Positions 7,393 through 15,237 are shown, counted from the first letter of the stretch. The stretch is DNA of 20,068 nt from an uncultured Pseudobdellovibrionaceae bacterium (GCA_934277865.1 CAKQVW010000010.1:1-20068); one strand, 5' to 3'. The notes: generated from the letters alone by a model not told the origin. Program-made: numbers and translations.

Positions 7393-7964
7393 TTTGCCGA
7401 CTGTAAGGTGGCTTCAAGGCGCGCACGGGCGGAGGCGTCGAGAAAGGAAGCTGGCCGGCGAAGAAAGTGACATGTGTAGCCTGTGGGATAGTGCTCGAGA
7501 TAGTCTTGGTGCTCGTCTTCCGCTTTGAAAAAGGCGCGATAGGGTTCGATTGTCGTCGCGGCAGGGGCGGGCCAATACCCACTTTGATTGACAAGTTCGA
7601 TCATGAACTTGGCGATAGTGGCCTGGCGAGAGTCGTGCGGAAAAATTGCAGAGCGATATTGTGATCCAATGTCATTTCCCTGGCGATTCAGGGTTGTGGG
7701 ATCGTGAATGCGAAAATAGAAGTCCAAAATATCCGCGTACGTCGTCTTTTCCGAGTCAAAGCGGATTTGAATACTTTCAGCATGTCCGGTTTTGCCGGTT
7801 TTCACATGTTTGTAAGTTGCAAGCTGAGGATCGTCGCTCGTGGCACCGCAGTAGCCAACTTCCGTGTCCAAGACGCCAGGCTGCTTGCGGATGAGATCTT
7901 CCATTCCCCAAAAGCAGCCTCCTGCGAGAGTGGCCGTTTCCACATTGGTCGCTTGTTTTTCCAC
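7389..7964 (-). CDS. msrA: Peptide-methionine (S)-S-oxide reductase
   Basis: MsrA repairs oxidised methionine in proteins. The catalytic motif GGCFWG lies at residues 15-20 (C17), followed by VGYCG (C39) and the conserved segments TGHAE, RIHDPTTLNRQGNDIGSQYRS and GYTCHF (C165, possible resolving cysteine). I start at GTG 7964 because GGAGG sits four bases upstream and the 191-residue product begins just before the conserved domain. The ATG at 8054 would add 30 unlike residues and reach close to the divergent gene. It is first in an operon with rsmE. No signal peptide is seen, so it should act in the cytoplasm. Confidence 0.95.
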   Translation of the reverse strand: MEKQATNVETATLAGGCFWGMEDLIRKQPGVLDTEVGYCGATSDDPQLATYKHVKTGKTGHAESIQIRFDSEKTTYADILDFYFRIHDPTTLNRQGNDIGSQYRSAIFPHDSRQATIAKFMIELVNQSGYWPAPAATTIEPYRAFFKAEDEHQDYLEHYPTGYTCHFLRRPASFLDASARARLEATLQSAK

Positions 7965-8060
7965 AGTTCCTCCAGGGCCCGTTGAATGAGTGTTACATCT
8001 CAAAATGAGACGATGAGAATGTCGACAGAAATTCACTCGCTCTTTTTGAGACATATACGG

Positions 8061-8066
8061 GATAAT
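8061..8066 (+). promoter_or_regulatory. Possible -10 element of the Rhs-like gene
   Basis: GATAAT lies nine bases before the GTG at 8075. There is no well-spaced -35 box; TTGAGA at 8046-8051 is only nine bases away. If used, the transcript would be nearly leaderless. Confidence 0.3.
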
Positions 8067-8074
8067 ACTTGTAG

Positions 8075-9385
8075 GTGAAACTTTTAACGCTGGCTTTAAC
8101 TGTAAGCCTCGCCATTTTGAGTGTTGCGACGCCCGCTCGATCAGACGAGCCCGTGTTTCGGGTTGACCCGGAGACCGCCAAGCTTGAGATCGAAAGGGTG
8201 GAGTTTCGCCAACAGGGTGAGCCGGTTCTTATCCGGCGTTTTGCACGCACAGAAAAAGAGCGCGGCTTATTTGGACCTGGTTGGTGTTCGAACATCGATA
8301 AAATTCTGGTGGGTGTCGACACCGGCAATCCAAAAGTTTTGGAACTGCGCGAGTGTGGTCAGAAAAAGGCCCGTACATTTCATAAAATTTTGGATGCTTG
8401 GGTGGAGGACACCTCTTCGGGCAGGATTCTGCGCAAGGCGGATGGACGATGGGAACTGACGGAAGCGCCTTACCCGACATTTCGCTTCGATGGTCGTCTC
8501 GATAGCTTTCAGGTTGGACAATACCGGTGGTATGTCCGTCGAGACAGCAATGGTCGACCTGAGGCCCTCGATAATCTGAAGACAAAACCGATCAAGTTTC
8601 GGCGCAACGTTTCTGGCGATCTCGACGCGATTGTCGATCCCAAAGGGCAGCGCCTGGTGCTGTTTGATCTCGGCATCAATCTCGAGAGTGCGGAGTCGGG
8701 GGGAGTGCGTGAGTCCTACGAGTACGATGCTGATGGCAACATCTTGAGACTCTTGCGCGTCGAGAGCCGTGGTGGCCGGAAAAAGTCGGAACAACCAGTT
8801 CAAGTATGGCGATTCTCCTACACGAATCCAGAATGGCTGGCGTCTGCGCAAGATCCCGAGGGCTGTTTGTCGCGTTGGATTTTCGAGCGAAGCGGTGACT
8901 CTTCGGTTGCGCGTGAGGCTCGAACCTGCGGCAGGGCCAGCCTCGGCTCGGCCCCGATCCCTGTCGCTTCGGTTCAATTGACCAAGCCCACACGGCCTTC
9001 GAGATCGGCGAAGGCTGTATCCTCTGCGCCTCGCGAGTTGGCTGCGATTCCCGTGGCAGTTGCACCCAATCCGGTAAAACCGAATGGCGGCAAGGTGGTC
9101 GATACTCCGGAAGTTGAAATTTCAAAGCCAGGACCAATGGGAATCGGTAAAGAACGAGCGAGAGTGAAAGTGAATCTCGCGGGTTTGCCGATCGCATTTC
9201 AGGTTGATGGCCCATCTGCAAGACGTTTGGAAATCTTGCGAGAAGAAGGTTCGGGCTCGGCGCTTCTTTTGAGGTCTTCTGGAGTCGAAGTCCCATTTCG
9301 AAATCGTCCACGAGAATATTCGGCCAAACAGCTTGAGCTGTTGGATGAATATGAAGAGTGGATGGCCGCCTGGGGTGATCGCTAG
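8075..9385 (+). CDS. Secreted protein with an Rhs/YD-repeat-like N-terminal region
   Basis: The 436-residue product starts MKLLTLALTVSLAILSVATP, a signal peptide with likely cleavage around ARSDE. Residues about 40-80 (GEPVLIRRFARTEKERGLFG, then PGWCSN) resemble the domain that opens Rhs/YD proteins, and YEYDADGNILRLLR (about 215-228) is a YD-type repeat; WRFSYTNPEWLASAQDPEG (about 245-263) reads as a further one. About 10-12 YD-like strands would be a fraction of a normal Rhs shell. A proline-, serine- and valine-rich linker (about 295-370) leads to a compact C-terminal piece ending EYEEWMAAWGDR. No Rhs core cleavage motif and no toxin domain are present. The start is a GTG without a clear ribosome-binding site. 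Function unknown; a surface or periplasmic sugar- or protein-binding role is a guess. Confidence 0.75.
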   Translation: MKLLTLALTVSLAILSVATPARSDEPVFRVDPETAKLEIERVEFRQQGEPVLIRRFARTEKERGLFGPGWCSNIDKILVGVDTGNPKVLELRECGQKKARTFHKILDAWVEDTSSGRILRKADGRWELTEAPYPTFRFDGRLDSFQVGQYRWYVRRDSNGRPEALDNLKTKPIKFRRNVSGDLDAIVDPKGQRLVLFDLGINLESAESGGVRESYEYDADGNILRLLRVESRGGRKKSEQPVQVWRFSYTNPEWLASAQDPEGCLSRWIFERSGDSSVAREARTCGRASLGSAPIPVASVQLTKPTRPSRSAKAVSSAPRELAAIPVAVAPNPVKPNGGKVVDTPEVEISKPGPMGIGKERARVKVNLAGLPIAFQVDGPSARRLEILREEGSGSALLLRSSGVEVPFRNRPREYSAKQLELLDEYEEWMAAWGDR

Positions 9386-9390
9386 GCCGT

Positions 9391-10278
9391 TTATCCGATC
9401 GTCAGTGGCAAAGTGAGTTCCGATGTCCCGCGTGCTTTCGGGAACTTGGCGGTTTTGAAATATCGAGTGATCAAACGATCCAAATCTTTCGACTCGCGCA
9501 TCGAAGATTTCAGCTTCTTGATTTTCGAAACGGAACCGTCCGCACGAATAGAAATGCGATAGGCCACAGTTCCTGGATCTGTGACCGCCCCGAGGGATTC
9601 CATTTCGCGGTCGAGCCCTTCTAGCACAGGTTCCACTTTTCCAGGCACGAGGGCTCCGTCAACGAATGGCTGCGGAGCTGTGAACCACCCGTGGAGAACC
9701 AATCGACCTTCCAGTGGATTGACGGTTCCGCTCACCCGACTCACTCCGTGCGGAACACGTGGGTCGAAGACCAGGAGTCGGCCAAATTGGGACGGGATTT
9801 TTTGCAGAATTTCGTTTTCTTCGAATGCCTGCCCGTCGGTTTGGCCAGCGAGTGGACTGCTGGCGGCTGTGCTTTCCCAAAAATGAAGAATTTCGTCTCT
9901 CATGATAATCGTTTCTCCGCCTTGGAACTTCCGGAAATCCGCAGTGAGAGAAAAAACAAACGCCCATGGCCCGTGGGGGCGATCGGCGTGCAGGCGTTGT
10001 TCGCAACCCTCAACGTAGTTGCTTAGCCAGATCGGAGAGATTGAGCTGCAACCAAATTCCTTTCGGGCAAAGGACGTGATGGTCTCTACGAGCTGACTGT
10101 GCAAGACGGGTTCGAAATAGAGTTCCGCGGGTGTTCGTAGGTGAGTGTAACGACCGGGGAGATGCCACCAGTCCCACTGGAACCTGGCGGGGTGGTGAGC
10201 GTCCGACTGTACGAGGTCGAAATGTTTGCGTAGGGCCTTTGCCAAAGGTTTGAAGGAATCTGTGAGATGAATCGACAT
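9391..10278 (-). CDS. 2OG-Fe(II) oxygenase fused to a TonB/AgmX-type C-terminal domain
   Basis: The 295-residue protein has two parts. Residues about 60-205 form a 2-oxoglutarate/Fe(II) oxygenase: the iron ligands H97 and D99 (LHADRPHG), the distal H177 (VPHGVSRV) and the 2OG-binding arginine R192 (GRLVLHGWF). Residues about 236-295 (GTVAYRISIRADGSVSKIKK, then a SSMRES segment and FPKARGTSELTLPLTIG) follow the pattern of TonB/AgmX C-terminal domains: strand, DGSV turn, strand, helix, FP motif, strand. No signal peptide or membrane segment is present, so this domain is out of its usual periplasmic setting. The ATG follows the TAA of the trmB-like gene with no gap. The substrate is unknown; family members hydroxylate proteins, nucleic acids or small molecules. 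Confidence 0.8.
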   Translation of the reverse strand: MSIHLTDSFKPLAKALRKHFDLVQSDAHHPARFQWDWWHLPGRYTHLRTPAELYFEPVLHSQLVETITSFARKEFGCSSISPIWLSNYVEGCEQRLHADRPHGPWAFVFSLTADFRKFQGGETIIMRDEILHFWESTAASSPLAGQTDGQAFEENEILQKIPSQFGRLLVFDPRVPHGVSRVSGTVNPLEGRLVLHGWFTAPQPFVDGALVPGKVEPVLEGLDREMESLGAVTDPGTVAYRISIRADGSVSKIKKLKSSMRESKDLDRLITRYFKTAKFPKARGTSELTLPLTIG

Positions 10279-10947
10279 TTAAGAGACCTCGCTCGTTTTT
10301 TGAAAGACGAAATCAAACAGCGTTTCACCACGCTCATAGTATTTTTTTTCGAAATGCGTACGTGGGGAAAATGGGGCTTGGTTGGACTGTTGATTCAGTT
10401 GGGATTTCTGAATCAATCGGGCTTCTTGCAGGCTCAGCCCAAGGGACTTGGCCTGAGCCTCGCCTGCATGTGCGTAGTCGGCGATATTGGTGGCAAAGTG
10501 AAAGACACCGCCAATTCGAAGCGTCTGCAGGGCTCGCCGAAATCCGGGTGAAAGGTACCAGCGATTGTTCGGTCTTTTTATTTCTGGGTTAGGATAAAGC
10601 ATCCAAATTTTGTCTAGAGAAGCAGACGGAACTGACGTTGCGATGAAGTGAAAGGCGTCTGCATGAACAGCTGAGAGGACGTCCTGAAGATGTGGGTGAT
10701 TTTGGAGCCGTCTTTGGAAGGCTGCAAACTTGTTGCTGGTGCGTTCGATGGCGATCAGGGCCTGATCGTTCTCAAGGAGTTTTGCGACTTCTATAGGGTG
10801 CCAGCCGACGCCACAGCCAATTTCGAGCTCGATGCTTCGCCGACGAAGTGCCTCTTCGAGGGGAAGACCGAACGTTTGAGTTCGATCGCCGAGTGTATTC
10901 GGCAATTGGTACTGTCGTGAGCTTAAAACGGCATTTTCGGACCGCAT
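10279..10947 (-). CDS. TrmB-like tRNA (guanine-N7)-methyltransferase family protein
   Basis: The 222-residue product shows a Rossmann SAM-binding motif IELEIGCGVGWHPIEVAK (about 39-56), an acidic motif II region (ALIAIERTSNKF), and the TrmB C-terminal signature THFEKKYYERGETLFDFVF (about 197-215). The catalytic block is divergent: canonical TrmB has an FPDPWPKKRH-type motif, here it is YPNPEIKRPNNRW (118-130). The family call is good, but m7G46 tRNA methylation is not certain. The N-terminus overlaps the upstream hydroxylase gene by 25 bases and the stop abuts the next ATG, so it is the middle gene of a three-gene coupled unit with two oxygenases. Confidence 0.8.
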   Translation of the reverse strand: MRSENAVLSSRQYQLPNTLGDRTQTFGLPLEEALRRRSIELEIGCGVGWHPIEVAKLLENDQALIAIERTSNKFAAFQRRLQNHPHLQDVLSAVHADAFHFIATSVPSASLDKIWMLYPNPEIKRPNNRWYLSPGFRRALQTLRIGGVFHFATNIADYAHAGEAQAKSLGLSLQEARLIQKSQLNQQSNQAPFSPRTHFEKKYYERGETLFDFVFQKTSEVS

Positions 10948-11930
10948 TCGTTGACCGCGTTCTCCAATAAGGCTTTCAAATCCTCGACGACCTTCGCTTC
11001 GCGCAGAGCGTGCTCGTCATAGTGTCCGTTCGCTGAAGCTCCGGGGGCTTCGACTTTATGACGACGCATGAGGTTCTCCATACAGGTGGCACATACCGAG
11101 CGCAAGATTTTGGTATCAGGGATGTGAAATAACTGTGGACCTTGTGATTCTTGCTGCCAACACAGCTCACAGCGTTTGCCGGTGCGCTTGTCGCACTCCT
11201 TTTTTAGCACTTCGACGGGTGAGCCATCGCGGCCATGGTTCTCTTCCCAAAAGTCTCGAATCGCAAGCAGGGCGACCGGGTGAAGTGGAATATTGCCACG
11301 TCGGTAGAGAACCGAAACCCAGTGAGTTCGTGGGTCAGGGCCGTCGTTTCCTACGCGATGCACGCGCGAGGTATTGATGAGATAGGCCGAGCCATCGGCC
11401 GGTAAGTGATAGCGTTTTCCTGAAATTTCGAACCACGCTTGCGGGTTGGCTTCCAGGGGAATGTGTAGTCGCATCGAGCGAGGTCCGTCAGAATGAGGAT
11501 TTCCTGGAAGAAACCCAGGAGCAATCGACATCAGCCTGGTCCGATACATCCGAAGTGGCATCAGACGTCGAAAGACGAATTCAAACTCGTCTCCTGCACG
11601 ATTTCGTCGATCAAAGAATCGAAACGGGGAGTGTTCGATCGCAAGTTCCAGCGATCGTCCTTCGCCTGCGGTGTAGGTGGCTTGCCGGTCGACAGCGTCG
11701 AGATAGGGATTGCTTGGATCGTGATATTGGAGGCCAATGGCGCGATAGTCGTCCTCGCCATCCTTTCCGCTCCAAGGGAACTTTTCTTGAACGAGTTTGA
11801 GGGTGGCCATTAAAGTTGAGGGTGACAGGCCTAGTGGAATGCGCAGGATCTCGAAGTCCAACTTCTCTCCGCGAAGCAGAATGTCGGTTGGGTGAAGATT
11901 TTGAAAGGTTGTGATCGGTGAATTGGACAT
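10923..11930 (-). CDS. Aspartyl/asparaginyl hydroxylase-like oxygenase with C-terminal zinc-ribbon motif
   Basis: Positions are counted from the ATG at 11930 (335 residues). A jelly-roll core resembles the Asp/Asn beta-hydroxylase family: PHSDGPRSMRLHIPLEANP with iron ligands H146 and D148, the strand GSAYLINTSRVHRVGNDG with distal H191. A C-terminal extension has two CxxC pairs (C254/C257 in KRCELCW, C280/C283 in SVCATCMENL), a likely zinc ribbon. The frame also opens from an ATG at 11978, adding MDLFFCTRQRCVSIVQ; that start would overlap the divergent acyltransferase, so I prefer 11930, but no strong ribosome-binding site marks either. It is the first gene of the coupled unit with the TrmB-like gene. 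Substrate unknown. Confidence 0.75.
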   Translation of the reverse strand: MSNSPITTFQNLHPTDILLRGEKLDFEILRIPLGLSPSTLMATLKLVQEKFPWSGKDGEDDYRAIGLQYHDPSNPYLDAVDRQATYTAGEGRSLELAIEHSPFRFFDRRNRAGDEFEFVFRRLMPLRMYRTRLMSIAPGFLPGNPHSDGPRSMRLHIPLEANPQAWFEISGKRYHLPADGSAYLINTSRVHRVGNDGPDPRTHWVSVLYRRGNIPLHPVALLAIRDFWEENHGRDGSPVEVLKKECDKRTGKRCELCWQQESQGPQLFHIPDTKILRSVCATCMENLMRRHKVEAPGASANGHYDEHALREAKVVEDLKALLENAVNECGPKMPF

Positions 11931-11976
11931 CTGGACTATTGAAACACACCTTTGACGAGTGCAGAAGAAGAGATCC

Positions 11977-12822
11977 ATGATTGAGAATATGGGTGCGCGA
12001 CAAAAGACGACTTTGGATCCGCTTAAGAGTCAACGCGGAGGATTTGCGGGGCTCTTTGAGACCCTGTTACGCCGATTTAAAAATCTCCTGCACATGGCGA
12101 TGATTGTTCCGCTGTACTTGGTGGGATGTGCTGTCATCGGACTTGCCGTGGCGCCGGGCGCGATTCTCGTCGCATGGACAGTTATGACGGCGAGCCAGGC
12201 AGACTTCTCCGCGATTGGTGCACCCAGTGGTGGCCTACTTTGGTGGGCGATCCAAGGGTGGGCAGGAGGAGCTGCCGTAGTTGGTGCCATCTTTCTTTCC
12301 GGTCTGTGCATGGTCTTTGTGTTGCCGGCGGCAAACTTTGTTTTGCTTTGGGGTGGCCGTTTAAAACCCTGGCGGGGGCCCTATTATTCACTCGAGGCGA
12401 TTCGCTGGTACATTCACAACGGGATCACCTATGTTCTGCGTTACAGCCTTCTCGAGCTATTCACGCCATCTCCGATTGGAATTCTCTTCTATCGTTTGAT
12501 GGGGATGAAGATCGGTCGAGGAGCCGTGATCAACAGCACCGCTTTGTCAGATCCAAGTCTCATTAGCATAGGTGAGAAGGTCACCATTGGAGGCTCGGTC
12601 ACGATCGTCGGGCATTACGGGCAGGCAGGATTCCTGATTCTCGCTCCGGTGGAAATCGGAGATGGCGCGACGGTCGGACTTCGCGCTTCGATCATGGGTG
12701 GCGCGAAAATCGGGAGCAACGCTCGCATCATGCCGCATTCCGTTGTTCTGCCCAAGACAGTGATTCCGGATGGAGAAGTCTGGGGCGGAGTGCCTGCCGT
12801 CAAAATTGAACAAAAAGTTTAA
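11977..12822 (+). CDS. Membrane-anchored left-handed beta-helix (hexapeptide) acyltransferase
   Basis: The 281-residue protein has two hydrophobic membrane regions (about 38-72 and 86-126), the second ending near WRGPYY, and then a hexapeptide-repeat domain (about 178-275): IGRGAVINSTALSDPSLISIGE, VTIGGSVTIVGHYGQ, VEIGDGATVGLRASIMGGAK, ending in GEVWGGVPAVKI, the usual closing motif of these acetyl/acyltransferases. The layout resembles the C-terminal membrane and beta-helix region of Pls-type proteins linked to NRPS systems, but no adenylation or carrier domain is here. I choose ATG 11977 (purine-rich AGAAGAAGAG upstream); GTG 11959 and ATG 11989 are alternatives. Likely site is the inner membrane, with a lipid or glycan acceptor. 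The stop overlaps the converging FliG-like gene's stop by three bases. Confidence 0.82.
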   Translation: MIENMGARQKTTLDPLKSQRGGFAGLFETLLRRFKNLLHMAMIVPLYLVGCAVIGLAVAPGAILVAWTVMTASQADFSAIGAPSGGLLWWAIQGWAGGAAVVGAIFLSGLCMVFVLPAANFVLLWGGRLKPWRGPYYSLEAIRWYIHNGITYVLRYSLLELFTPSPIGILFYRLMGMKIGRGAVINSTALSDPSLISIGEKVTIGGSVTIVGHYGQAGFLILAPVEIGDGATVGLRASIMGGAKIGSNARIMPHSVVLPKTVIPDGEVWGGVPAVKIEQKV

Positions 12823-13559
12823 GCAATCTTACGAATTTGATCGAGCTTGTTCTGAGCGAGAGTGAGTTCTTGGCGAAGGCTTCCGTTTTCTGCCTGCAAG
12901 CTCGCGACACGTTTGCGTAGCCCCATCAGTTCCGCTTCGACCTCGGCAGGAACTTTCGCCGGAATTGACTGCGACCAAGCTTTGGCATCAAGGCTGGTCA
13001 CAACATGAAGGCCGGGCGCTGCGCTGGGTTCTGTGCTTGTGCCAAAACTGTCACTGAAATCTGGAACACCAGGAATAGTTTTGCCTTGTTTCAGTCTGTC
13101 TTCGATATCGGTATCTATGTGCAACATTTGATCGAACTTTTCAAAGCGCAGAATACCTTCTTGTGCGAGTCGCCGAATGGTTTCGAACATTTTGTTCACA
13201 GAAACGCCGATGTCTCCGGCTGTGTTGTTGGAAGAGGCATTGAGATCAAGAACCTTTCGGCGCTTGATACTCCCCATGGACGAAAGAAATTTTTCGCGCT
13301 GTTCCGGATTGAGAGCATTTAGCAGAGCCGCGAGGTTGATTTCCAGCATGGCGCCAGTGATTTCGGCAAGCACGGATTCATTCCACGACATCACACGGTC
13401 GATATCGATCATTTTTGCCGTGAGTGCATCCGCCCAGCGAGGATCCTCAAGGCGGATGATTTCTAGAAACTTTTGTTGTTTCTGCTTGCCGCTGGTTTCC
13501 AGCAGAGTCAAAAGCTGAACGAAGCCACCAGATTTTTTGTAGCGATCCAGCATTCCCAT
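12819..13559 (-). CDS. FliG-like protein with C-terminal coiled coil
   Basis: The 246-residue product resembles the armadillo-type middle/C-terminal region of the flagellar switch protein FliG over about residues 15-145: FLEIIRLEDPRWADALTAK, then INLAALLNALNPEQREKFLS, SMGSIKRRKVLDL, and VNKMFETIRRLAQEGILRFE, the last being the typical FliG helix before the torque domain. The C-terminal charged torque helix region is not evident. Instead there is a proline/serine-rich linker (about 160-205) and a strong coiled coil (about 205-243, LRKRVASLQAENGSLRQELT). A normal FliG is about 340 residues. The gene is not beside flagellar genes, so a role in a non-flagellar motility or envelope complex is possible; this is inference. 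Start at 13559; ATG 13553 is an alternative. Confidence 0.72.
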   Translation of the reverse strand: MGMLDRYKKSGGFVQLLTLLETSGKQKQQKFLEIIRLEDPRWADALTAKMIDIDRVMSWNESVLAEITGAMLEINLAALLNALNPEQREKFLSSMGSIKRRKVLDLNASSNNTAGDIGVSVNKMFETIRRLAQEGILRFEKFDQMLHIDTDIEDRLKQGKTIPGVPDFSDSFGTSTEPSAAPGLHVVTSLDAKAWSQSIPAKVPAEVEAELMGLRKRVASLQAENGSLRQELTLAQNKLDQIRKIA

Positions 13560-13654
13560 GGAGATCTTATCGGCCGAACCAGATCGCAGCCGAAGTTTTC
13601 TGATTGAATTTATTTGCTTCAGATTGAGACAAAAATTATCAAATCATTAAGCTC

Positions 13655-14452
13655 TTATGAACTGGCGGAGCCGTACGCACGGAGACCGCGATTCCAAAAC
13701 CAGTTTGCAAGCTTGAGAATGAACAGGGCGAGCACGTAACCGGCTGCCAACATCATCGGGCTAGACTTTCCTAAGATGATTTGTGATGGAACGCTGGCGA
13801 GGAATGCGAGCGGCAACACCAAAAGTACGAAATAGCGGAGGATCGCGGGGTAAAACGAATCAGGTCGAGTTCCCAAGCGATAGAGCTGGTACCAGATGTA
13901 GTTGACCGCATCGGCCTTCGTTAAAAACAGTGCGGTGGCGGCTGTCATGAAGCGGATGCAGTAGATGATCGCCACACTCATCGGGACAGTGACCACGAGC
14001 CACAAAACAGATAGCGGGCTGACCGTCGGGATTTGGAAGATCGCCCACAAGAGCCAGCCAATCGAAAATACAAGATTTCCGATGTAGGCGACGGACACCT
14101 TTTGGAGGCTCAGCATGAATTGCGAGCTGACGGGCTTGACCAAGAGGAGATCCAGGTCACCACGCCGAATTTTTTGTCCAAGTTTGTCGAGGTTTTCTGA
14201 GAAGAGAAGCATGTAGACCGCATCGGTGACAAATAGCACGCCCATGAAAACACGGGTTTCATCAAGCCCCCAGCCGTTCATACTGTCGGTATGTCGGAAA
14301 AGAACTTCGAACACCGAGAGTTGGGCTGCGTACCAGAGGATGTCTGTAAAAAAGCGAGAAGCGAGGTTAAACCGAAATGCGAGCTCCGAAATGAGGCTCG
14401 CCTTAAAAAACGAAATAAAGAGTTCGATGTATTTTTTAATTGGCCCCATCAT
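13655..14452 (-). CDS. ABC-2 type transporter permease
   Basis: The 265-residue integral membrane protein starts MMGPIKKYIELFISFFKASL and has about six hydrophobic segments; the block NLDKLGQKIRRGDLDLLLVKPVS is the cytoplasmic loop typical of the ABC-2 (DUF990-like) permease family. The frame is open to 14638, but the ATG at 14452 shares one base with the stop of the upstream permease (TAATG) and has a G-rich site before it, so I use it. It is the third gene of an ATPase-permease-permease exporter operon. Substrate unknown; the family exports drugs, lipids or polysaccharide precursors. Confidence 0.85.
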   Translation of the reverse strand: MMGPIKKYIELFISFFKASLISELAFRFNLASRFFTDILWYAAQLSVFEVLFRHTDSMNGWGLDETRVFMGVLFVTDAVYMLLFSENLDKLGQKIRRGDLDLLLVKPVSSQFMLSLQKVSVAYIGNLVFSIGWLLWAIFQIPTVSPLSVLWLVVTVPMSVAIIYCIRFMTAATALFLTKADAVNYIWYQLYRLGTRPDSFYPAILRYFVLLVLPLAFLASVPSQIILGKSSPMMLAAGYVLALFILKLANWFWNRGLRAYGSASS

Positions 14453-15237
14453 TAAGCCCCCGTGCCTGAGTAGCGCCGCCGACCGATATGCCAGAGCCAA
14501 GAGGAAAGCGCGCCGAATACAAGTATTCCTACGGAGATCGAGAGGAATCCTTCCCAGATCGTAGATGGACCGAGGCGACCTGTGAGGTAGCCGACCGGGC
14601 GATAGACGGCGCTTGAAAAAGGAAGCGCGATCAACCACGAACGAAATGGCTCTGGCGCAAGATCAAGGGGAAAAAACTCTCCAGTAAACATCCAGAGCGT
14701 GATGTTTTTTGCGACCGTTAGGTGGTGAATCCGGGTGAAGAAAAATCCGAGAGAGGCAATGATCATGCTGATGATGTGCACAAGTATCAAATAGTAGAAG
14801 ACAAGAGCGATTGCGAGAGGCAGTCGCACTAGTTCGACGGGCAAATTCATGAAGAGGCAGATGATGACCGGGACGAGAATTGAAACGCTTGTGGTCAGCG
14901 CTTTGTATCCCATCAATTGGCCGAGGTAGTATTCAAAAAAGGAAACCGGACGAGTCAGAATGGCGTTGATCGATCCGGTTTCGACTTCTTCGATCATCAT
15001 CGTCTCGTACATCCAACTTGTTGAGATGCGTGAGATGAAAGCCGCCCAGAACGCATAGGCGAGGTAGTACTCTCGGCCATATCCCATCAGTGTGGTTTCG
15101 CCAGTGGAGTTAAAAAACGCCAACCAAAGCGTGATTTCGACAAGCCCGACAATTGTTGGCTGAATGAGCGTATCGGCTAGCAGATTGAAGCGATACTCAA
15201 GTTGTTGCAGGGCCGCGAGGCGCGCGCAACTGAGCAT
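14452..15237 (-). CDS. ABC-2 type transporter permease
   Basis: The 261-residue membrane protein contains the same cytoplasmic-loop motif as its partner: MMIEEVETGSINAILTRPVS, then FFEYYLGQLMGYK. About six hydrophobic segments follow the pattern of ABC-2 permeases, and the two together should form a heterodimeric channel. The frame extends to ATG 15285, which would overlap the ATPase gene by 89 bases; I choose the internal ATG at 15237 (41-base overlap) because the protein then begins just before LEYRFNLLADTL, the usual N-terminus. The start remains uncertain. Confidence 0.83.
   Translation of the reverse strand: MLSCARLAALQQLEYRFNLLADTLIQPTIVGLVEITLWLAFFNSTGETTLMGYGREYYLAYAFWAAFISRISTSWMYETMMIEEVETGSINAILTRPVSFFEYYLGQLMGYKALTTSVSILVPVIICLFMNLPVELVRLPLAIALVFYYLILVHIISMIIASLGFFFTRIHHLTVAKNITLWMFTGEFFPLDLAPEPFRSWLIALPFSSAVYRPVGYLTGRLGPSTIWEGFLSISVGILVFGALSSWLWHIGRRRYSGTGA

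Noticed and set aside
8676..9311. 211-codon minus-strand open frame (and a 236-codon one at 8267-8977)
   Set aside because: Antisense shadows of the secreted Rhs-like gene with arginine- and proline-rich, low-complexity translations.
13560..13654. AT-rich spacer between the FliG-like gene and the permease
   Set aside because: Probably carries promoter signals for the FliG-like gene, but no -35/-10 pair with proper spacing could be defended.
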